A DNA stretch of 64,000 nucleotides from Streptomyces armeniacus (GTDB taxonomy: Bacteria; Actinomycetota; Actinomycetes; Streptomycetales; Streptomycetaceae), in the NCBI RefSeq assembly GCF_003355155.1, contig NZ_CP031320.1:434001-498000 (forward strand), in the 5' to 3' direction. Position numbers and translations under genes: made by a program. The notes beneath the pieces were generated by a model. The model saw only the letters and a program-made list of their open reading frames with translations. It did not search any database and was not told where the DNA came from. This document shows, one piece after another, positions 58,945 to 64,000 of this stretch. Numbering within the stretch: position 1 is the first letter of the stretch; every line of letters starts with the position of its first letter.

Positions 58945-60198
58945 ATGACCGACCCTGACACCGCACCGCCCGGCATCGCCGCGGCGGCGGCCGAGTTCGG
59001 GCCCTTCGAGGGCCGGGTCTGGTGCAACACCGCGCACCAGGGCCCGCTGCCGCGTTCCGCGGTCGAGGCGTCACGGCACGCCGTCGCGCTCAAGGCCGTG
59101 CCGCACCGCATCGCCGACGAGGACTTCCGGCAGGTCCCCGAAGAGCTGCGGGCGCTGCTCGCCGAGCTGGTGGGCGGCTCGCCGGAGCAGATCGCGCTGG
59201 GCGACAGCACCTCGCACGGGATGCACCTCATCGCGAACGGCCTGCGCTGGCAGGACGGTGACGAGGTGCTCGTGCTCGCCGGGGACTACCCCGCCACCGT
59301 GCTGCCCTGGCGGCGCCTCGCCCCGTACGGCGTCCGCACCACCGCGCTGCGCCCGGCCGGCGGCCTGCTGACCGCCGCCGAACTGGAGGCGGCCATCACG
59401 CCGCGTACGCGGGTCGCCGCCGTCACGTGGGTGGACTCCTTCACGGGCCGTGCGCTCGACCTGGACGCGCTGGGCGCGGTCTGCCGCCGCTCCGGCGTCC
59501 TCCTCGTCGTCAACACGTCGCAGGCGCTGGGCGCCCGCCCGCTCGATGTCTCCCGCACCCCCGTGGACGCGGTGGTGTCCTGCGGCTACAAGTGGCTGTG
59601 CGGCCCGTACGGTACGGGCTTCAGCTGGTTGCGTCCGGACCTGCTGGAGCGGCTGACACCGCAGCACGCGTACTGGCTGGCGATGCGGTACGGGCACGGC
59701 GGCCTGGACCGGATGCGCGACACCGTGCTCCGGGACGACCTGGGGGTCCGCGCGTTCGACGTGTTCTGCCCGGCGGACTTCCTGAACGTGCTGCCCTGGA
59801 CGGCGTCCCTGCGGCTGCTCCTGGCAGCCGGCGTGGACGAGGTGGCCGCCTGGGACCAAGCGCTGGTCGGCCGGTTCGTCGCGGGCCTGGACCGCGACCG
59901 GTACCGGCTCGTCAGCCCGGCCGGGGGCGCGGGCCGCTCCACCCTCGTCGTGCTGCGCGACAGGGCGGACGACCGGGCGGCCGCGGACAACGCGGACGGT
60001 GCGGAAGGCACGACCCGTACGGGCAGCGCCGCCCGTACGGAAGCCACTGCCGCCACGGAGGCCCGGCACCGGCAGCTGACCGCCGCCGGTGTCGACACCG
60101 CGTTCCGCGAGGGCGCCCTGCGGGTGTCCCTGCACCTGTTCCACACCGCCGCCGACGTGGACCGCGTGCTCGCCGCCCTGCACGCGCCCGCGCCGTGA
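58945..60198 (+). CDS. Class V aminotransferase-like PLP protein
   Basis: A 417-residue fold-type I protein of the cysteine-desulfurase/isopenicillin-N-epimerase-like group. The PLP Lys is K216 in SCGYKWLCGP. The strand that normally carries Asp (VDGAQALG type) reads VVNTSQALGA, so the residue expected to contact the pyridine nitrogen is Asn190 instead of Asp; Gln193 is kept. A low-complexity Ala/Thr/Arg insert lies near 345-370. The substrate is unknown. It is convergent with the aldehyde dehydrogenase gene. Confidence 0.85.
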   Translation: MTDPDTAPPGIAAAAAEFGPFEGRVWCNTAHQGPLPRSAVEASRHAVALKAVPHRIADEDFRQVPEELRALLAELVGGSPEQIALGDSTSHGMHLIANGLRWQDGDEVLVLAGDYPATVLPWRRLAPYGVRTTALRPAGGLLTAAELEAAITPRTRVAAVTWVDSFTGRALDLDALGAVCRRSGVLLVVNTSQALGARPLDVSRTPVDAVVSCGYKWLCGPYGTGFSWLRPDLLERLTPQHAYWLAMRYGHGGLDRMRDTVLRDDLGVRAFDVFCPADFLNVLPWTASLRLLLAAGVDEVAAWDQALVGRFVAGLDRDRYRLVSPAGGAGRSTLVVLRDRADDRAAADNADGAEGTTRTGSAARTEATAATEARHRQLTAAGVDTAFREGALRVSLHLFHTAADVDRVLAALHAPAP

Positions 60199-60204
60199 CG
60201 CCGC

Positions 60205-60229
60205 CCGCGGGTGCTCCCGTTCCCCGCGG
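60205..60229. terminator. Two-way hairpin between aminotransferase and aldehyde dehydrogenase genes
   Basis: CCGCGGG (60205-60211) and CCCGCGG (60223-60229) pair around an 11-base loop in the 31-bp gap between two convergent stops. Confidence 0.6.
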
Positions 60230-61807
60230 TCAGGCCGCCGCCGGGTGGAGCTGGTAGTCCGGGAAGTTGCCGGGGAGCCGTTCGCCGGGCGGCCCCTGGG
60301 TGACGGCGTGTACGAGGAGGTCGCCGCCGACGAACGCGCCGCGCCAGGAGTGCCCGTAGCCGCCGAACAGCTCGTCGCGGTCGCCGCGGGAACGGGGCGT
60401 GCCGTGCCCCGTCTTGAACGCCCTGATCTGCGGGGCCAGCCGGTCGAAGGTGGCGCGGTCGTCGGTGGAGAGGGTGGCGACGAGGGCGCCGTTGCTGGCG
60501 TTCATGGCGGCCAGCAGTTCCGCCTCGGTGTCGACCAGCACGAGGGTGTCCACCGGCCCGAACGGCTCCGCGTGGTGCAGCGGCGACGAGGCGGGCGGGC
60601 CGAGCAGGGTGACCGGCGGGAGGTACGCGGAGGTGTCCTGCCCGGGCAGGAAGTGCCCGTCGGCGAGGCTGCCGCGGTGCAGCGGCACGGCGCCCCGGTC
60701 GACGGCCTCGGCGGCCAGGCCGGCGAGCTCGCGTGCCTTGGCGGCGTGGATCAGCGGCCCGAAGTCCAGCTCGGGCAGCGGGTCTTCGGGGGCGGCGACG
60801 GCCAGCGGGTGGCCGTAGCGCAGGGAGCGTACGGCGGGCAGGTACGCGGCCAGGAACTCCGCGAAGGCCGTGCGCTGCACCACGAAGCGGGGGTAGGCGG
60901 TGCAGCGCTGCTTGGCGTAGTCGAAGGTCCTGCGGATCAGCGGGGTCAGCGTCGGCCAGTCGGTGTACTCCCACACGCCCCAGCAGTTCAGCCCTTCCTG
61001 CTCCAGGATGTGCCGCTTGCCGACGTCGGCCACCGCCGTGGCCACCCGCGCGCCGGTGTCGCGGCCGCCGACGAACGACACGCAGCCGACCTCCGCCGAC
61101 CGCACCAGCACCCCGGACAGTTCGGCGCCGCTGCCGCTGACCAGCGTGAGCGGCAGCCCTTCCCGTACGCACAGGGCGCTCGCCAGGGTCAGACAGGACA
61201 CGCCGCCCTCGGTCGGGGCCTTGGCGATCACCGCGTTCCCGGCCAGCGCCTGTACGAGCATGGCGTGGACGAGGACGCTCATCGGGTAGTTCCAGCTGGC
61301 GATGTTGGAGACCGGGCCGTCCAGCGGCGCGCGGCCCTCCGTCATCCGCTCGGCGTGGTCCGCGTACCAGCGCACTCCGTCGATGGCCCGGTCCACGTCC
61401 GCCTGTGCCAGCTTCCACGGCTTGCCGATCTCCCACACCAGCAGCAGGGCGAGCAGCTGCCGGTGTTCGGCCAGGGCATCGAGCGCGGCGGCCACCCGGG
61501 CCCGGCGCTCCTCGAGCGGTACGTGCCGCCAGCCGCGGTGCTGGTCGAGCGCGGCCCGTACGGCGTGCCGCGCCGCGTCCGCGTCCAGCCGGGGCGGGCC
61601 GGCGACCGGGCCGCCGTCCACGGGGCTGACGGCGGGTGAGGGGGCGCCGTCGCGGTGCCAGGTGCCGTTCCAGAGGTTCAGCACCCGGTCCTCGGCGAAG
61701 GCTTCGGGCGCGCGGGCGAGGCAGCGCCGCCACGCGTCGGACCAGGCGGTGCCGGGTTTGAGGGCGAGTCCGCCGCTGGCGGCGGGCGCGCCGTTCGGTT
61801 GTGCCAT
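60230..61807 (-). CDS. Aldehyde dehydrogenase family protein
   Basis: A 525-residue NAD(P)-dependent enzyme. ASWNYP holds the oxyanion Asn, KAPTEGG the cofactor Lys, FVGGRDTG the Rossmann edge, LEQEGLN the general-base Glu, and KQRCTAYPRFVV the catalytic Cys. The Glu and Cys contexts differ from the common LELGGKN and GQxC forms, so it is a divergent subfamily and the substrate is unclear. It lies 149 bp upstream-adjacent to sucD in the same direction, which allows a link to succinate semialdehyde or CoA-ester metabolism. Confidence 0.88.
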   Translation of the reverse strand: MAQPNGAPAASGGLALKPGTAWSDAWRRCLARAPEAFAEDRVLNLWNGTWHRDGAPSPAVSPVDGGPVAGPPRLDADAARHAVRAALDQHRGWRHVPLEERRARVAAALDALAEHRQLLALLLVWEIGKPWKLAQADVDRAIDGVRWYADHAERMTEGRAPLDGPVSNIASWNYPMSVLVHAMLVQALAGNAVIAKAPTEGGVSCLTLASALCVREGLPLTLVSGSGAELSGVLVRSAEVGCVSFVGGRDTGARVATAVADVGKRHILEQEGLNCWGVWEYTDWPTLTPLIRRTFDYAKQRCTAYPRFVVQRTAFAEFLAAYLPAVRSLRYGHPLAVAAPEDPLPELDFGPLIHAAKARELAGLAAEAVDRGAVPLHRGSLADGHFLPGQDTSAYLPPVTLLGPPASSPLHHAEPFGPVDTLVLVDTEAELLAAMNASNGALVATLSTDDRATFDRLAPQIRAFKTGHGTPRSRGDRDELFGGYGHSWRGAFVGGDLLVHAVTQGPPGERLPGNFPDYQLHPAAA

Positions 61808-61902
61808 GGGTGTCTCTCCGCTCTCGTGAGCCGATCGGGACGTGTCTCGGGGCGCTGCGTGTCTCGCGGGGTCGGCGCGGCGGGTGCCGCGTGCGTACGG
61901 CC

Positions 61903-61952
61903 GGCCGGTCGTACGGACGGTCAGACGCAGGGACGGCCGGTCGTACGGACGG
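61903..61952. repeat. 18-bp direct repeat upstream of aldehyde dehydrogenase/after sucD
   Basis: GGCCGGTCGTACGGACGG occurs at 61903-61920 and 61935-61952, in the gap between the sucD stop and the aldehyde dehydrogenase start. Each copy contains a CGTACG core. Confidence 0.8.
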
Positions 61953-61956
61953 CCCG

Positions 61957-62832
61957 TCAGGCCGACTCCCGTACGAGCCGGGCCGTTTCCGTCGGCGTCG
62001 CCCCCACCCGTACACCCGCCGCCTCGAGCGCTTCGCGCTTGGCGGCGGCGGTGCCGGCGGAGCCGGAGACGATGGCGCCGGCGTGGCCCATGGTCTTGCC
62101 CTCGGGTGCGGTGAACCCGGCGACGTAGCCGATGACGGGCTTGCTGACCTCGGCCGCGATGTACTCGGCCGCGCGCTCCTCCGCGTCTCCCCCGATCTCG
62201 CCGATCATGACGATAAGTCCGGTGTCGGGGTCGGCCTCGAAGGCCGCGAGGCAGTCGATGTGGCTGGTGCCGACGACCGGGTCGCCGCCGATGCCGACGG
62301 CTGAGGAGAAGCCGGTGTCGCGCAGCTCGTACATCAGCTGGTACGTGAGCGTGCCCGACTTGGACACGAGGCCGATGCGCCCCGCGGCCGGTGCGATGTC
62401 GGCGGGGATGATGCCGGCGACGGACTGCCCCGGGCTGATCAGCCCCGGGCAGTTGGGGCCGATGACGCGGGTGCCGCGCTCGCGTGCGTACGCGCGCAGG
62501 GCCACGGCGTCGTGTACGGGGATGCCCTCGGTGATGACGACGACGAGCGGTGTCCCCGCGTCCGCCGCCTCCTCCACCGCGCCCCGCGCGAACCGCGGTG
62601 GCACGAACACCACCGACACGTCGGCACCGGTGGTCTCGCGCGCCTCGCGCACCGTGCCGAACACGGGCACGGAGCGCCCGTCCACGTCGATGTCACGGCC
62701 CGCCTTGCGCGGGTTGACGCCGCCGACGACGGCGGTGCCCGCCGCGATCATCCGGCGGGTGTGCCTGAGGCCCTCCGCGCCGGTCATGCCCTGGACGACC
62801 ACCTTGCTCTCCGCGGTCAGGAATATCGCCAT
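61957..62832 (-). CDS. sucD: Succinate-CoA ligase alpha subunit
   Basis: A 291-residue subunit that carries the CoA site and the phospho-histidine. [18 protein letters not shown] is the CoA-binding Rossmann loop; [12 protein letters not shown] and the active His in [12 protein letters not shown] are canonical. The ATG at 62832 is close to the sucC stop, as in sucCD operons. A second sucCD copy outside the TCA-cycle locus would fit the accessory setting, but that cannot be known from this window. Confidence 0.95.
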   Translation of the reverse strand: MAIFLTAESKVVVQGMTGAEGLRHTRRMIAAGTAVVGGVNPRKAGRDIDVDGRSVPVFGTVREARETTGADVSVVFVPPRFARGAVEEAADAGTPLVVVITEGIPVHDAVALRAYARERGTRVIGPNCPGLISPGQSVAGIIPADIAPAAGRIGLVSKSGTLTYQLMYELRDTGFSSAVGIGGDPVVGTSHIDCLAAFEADPDTGLIVMIGEIGGDAEERAAEYIAAEVSKPVIGYVAGFTAPEGKTMGHAGAIVSGSAGTAAAKREALEAAGVRVGATPTETARLVRESA

Positions 62833-62858
62833 GGTGAACTCCCGTCTCCCGTCCGGCC

Positions 62859-64000
62859 TCAGACGGCCGTGGCCGTGGCGGTGGACTCGGCGGCGGACTC
62901 GGCGGCGGCCGAGTCCGGCGGCCGCGCGGCCCCGCCTCCGGCCAGGCGTGCCGCGCGCTCCGCGGCGCCGTCCATCGTGGTCTGCTGCTCCAGCAGCGGG
63001 TGGGCGTGCTCGCGCAGGATCTCGCGGCCCCGTTCGGCGTTGTTCCCGTCGAGCCGTACGACCAGGGGCTTGGTGAGCCGTACGCGGTCGAGCGCGAGGG
63101 CGATCCCCTCGGCGACGGCGTCGCAGGCGGTGATGCCGCCGAAGACGTTGACGAGCACGGACCGTACGTCCGGGTCGCCCAGGACGACGGAGAGGCCGTC
63201 CGCCATCACGGCGGCGGACGCGCCGCCCCCGATGTCGAGGAAGTTGGCGGGGCGCGCGCCGCAGCCCGCGACGACGTCGAGGGTGGACATGACGAGTCCG
63301 GCGCCGTTGCCGATGACGCCGACCTCGCCGTCCAGCTTGACGTAGTTCAGGCCCTTCGCCGCCGCCTCGGCCTCCTGCGGCGTACGGTGCTCCGTCGAGG
63401 ACCAGCCGTCCTCCCCGCCCCAGCGGGCCTGCCGGAAGCGGGCGTTGTCGTCGAGCGTGACCTTGCCGTCGAGGGCGAGGAAACGCCCGTCGGCCGTGCG
63501 GACCAGCGGGTTGACCTCGACGAGCAGCGCGTCCTCGCCCTCCAGTACGGCCCACAGCCGCCGCAGTACGGGCGCGGTGCCGGCGGGCAGTCCGGCGGCG
63601 TCGGCGATGCGGCGGGCGGTCTCCTCGTCGACCCCGGCGGCCGGGTCGACATGGACACGGGCGACGGCCCGCGGGTCGGCGGCGGCCACCTCCTCGATCT
63701 CCATGCCGCCCCGGGCCGAGGCGATGGCGAGGAAACGGCCGTCAGTGCGGTCCAGCACGTAGCTCACGTAGAACTCGCGCTCCACCTCGACGGGTTGGGC
63801 GAGCATCACCGAGCGCACCGTGTGGCCCTTGATGTCCATGCCGAGCATCTGGCGCGCGATCAGTTCGGCGGCGGCCGCGTCGGCCGCCCGTTTGACCCCG
63901 CCCGCCTTGCCCCGACCGCCTGTCTTCACCTGCGCCTTGACCACCACGCCGCGCCCGTCGGCGTCGAGCCGGCGTGCGGCGTCGCGGGCGGCGCGCGAGG
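62859..64000 (-). CDS. sucC: Succinate-CoA ligase beta subunit, N-terminus outside window
   Basis: About 380 residues are visible. ATP-grasp features are [26 protein letters not shown] and [14 protein letters not shown]. The CoA-ligase domain has [28 protein letters not shown] and [16 protein letters not shown]. The C-terminus carries an extra Ala/Ser/Thr-rich tail of about 25 residues. It forms the TCA-type ligase with sucD 26 bp downstream. Confidence 0.94.
   Translation of the reverse strand, partial: SRAARDAARRLDADGRGVVVKAQVKTGGRGKAGGVKRAADAAAAELIARQMLGMDIKGHTVRSVMLAQPVEVEREFYVSYVLDRTDGRFLAIASARGGMEIEEVAAADPRAVARVHVDPAAGVDEETARRIADAAGLPAGTAPVLRRLWAVLEGEDALLVEVNPLVRTADGRFLALDGKVTLDDNARFRQARWGGEDGWSSTEHRTPQEAEAAAKGLNYVKLDGEVGVIGNGAGLVMSTLDVVAGCGARPANFLDIGGGASAAVMADGLSVVLGDPDVRSVLVNVFGGITACDAVAEGIALALDRVRLTKPLVVRLDGNNAERGREILREHAHPLLEQQTTMDGAAERAARLAGGGAARPPDSAAAESAAESTATATAV

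Overview
The window is very GC-rich, with strong G/C bias at third codon positions, GTG starts as common as ATG, stop-start overlaps of the ATGA/GTGA type, and families typical of Streptomyces: a SARP regulator, MmyB-like regulators beside SDR genes, an RsbW-like/HTH/DUF397 trio, twin-arginine lipoproteins, and a blaA-blaB-bla locus organised as in Streptomyces cacaoi. It is best read as a chromosomal segment of a Streptomyces or close relative. I saw no tRNA, rRNA, CRISPR, insertion sequence or prophage. The content is accessory metabolism, transport and resistance rather than core housekeeping.

Layout. 1-6.7 kb: two divergent SDR/MmyB-like regulator pairs flank a TetR-controlled drug-exporter operon (ABC ATPase plus a 542-residue permease); an SDR remnant follows. 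7.2-12.3 kb: a glycoside hydrolase family 2 enzyme with a CUT1-type sugar ABC importer. 12.4-14.6 kb: a PadR regulator convergent with a VOC protein/APC permease operon; the same 10-bp palindrome lies upstream of both units. 14.9-20.3 kb: a beta-lactam response locus (BlaB-like protein, LysR regulator, lipoprotein class A beta-lactamase, SARP regulator, MecA-like PBP). 20.4-25.9 kb: a FAD oxidoreductase, then a second-type dnaK-grpE operon running into a thiI-like gene. 25.9-31.9 kb: an alcohol dehydrogenase and a ureABCFGD urease operon without ureE. 32-37 kb: a cupin, a coupled ATP-grasp/CocE-type hydrolase pair, and an SDR.

37-54.4 kb is the most interesting stretch. A FadR-type GntR regulator sits beside an operon encoding an LDH2-family dehydrogenase, a D-isomer 2-hydroxyacid dehydrogenase and a split UxaA/SuyAB-type lyase. 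Facing it are an SDR, a DgoD-like galactonate dehydratase and an SMP-30 lactonase, then a second sugar ABC importer, a GH42 beta-galactosidase and a secreted 1108-residue DUF2961 (GH172) protein. Candidate GntR operators of the form AGGTCA-purine-ACC occur ahead of the regulator (one mismatch), in the divergent promoter, and ahead of the importer. This suggests one regulon that releases a glycan-derived sugar, imports it, oxidises it to an aldonate, dehydrates it, and disposes of a 2-hydroxyacid or sulfolactate-like product.

54.5-64 kb: an erythromycin-esterase-like gene preceded by what looks like a leaderless leader peptide and an attenuator; a small secreted protein; an RsbW-like ATPase, HTH and DUF397 trio; a class V aminotransferase-like protein; an aldehyde dehydrogenase; and sucD-sucC running off the end. 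Functions are assigned by reading motifs and recalled families; no database search was possible.
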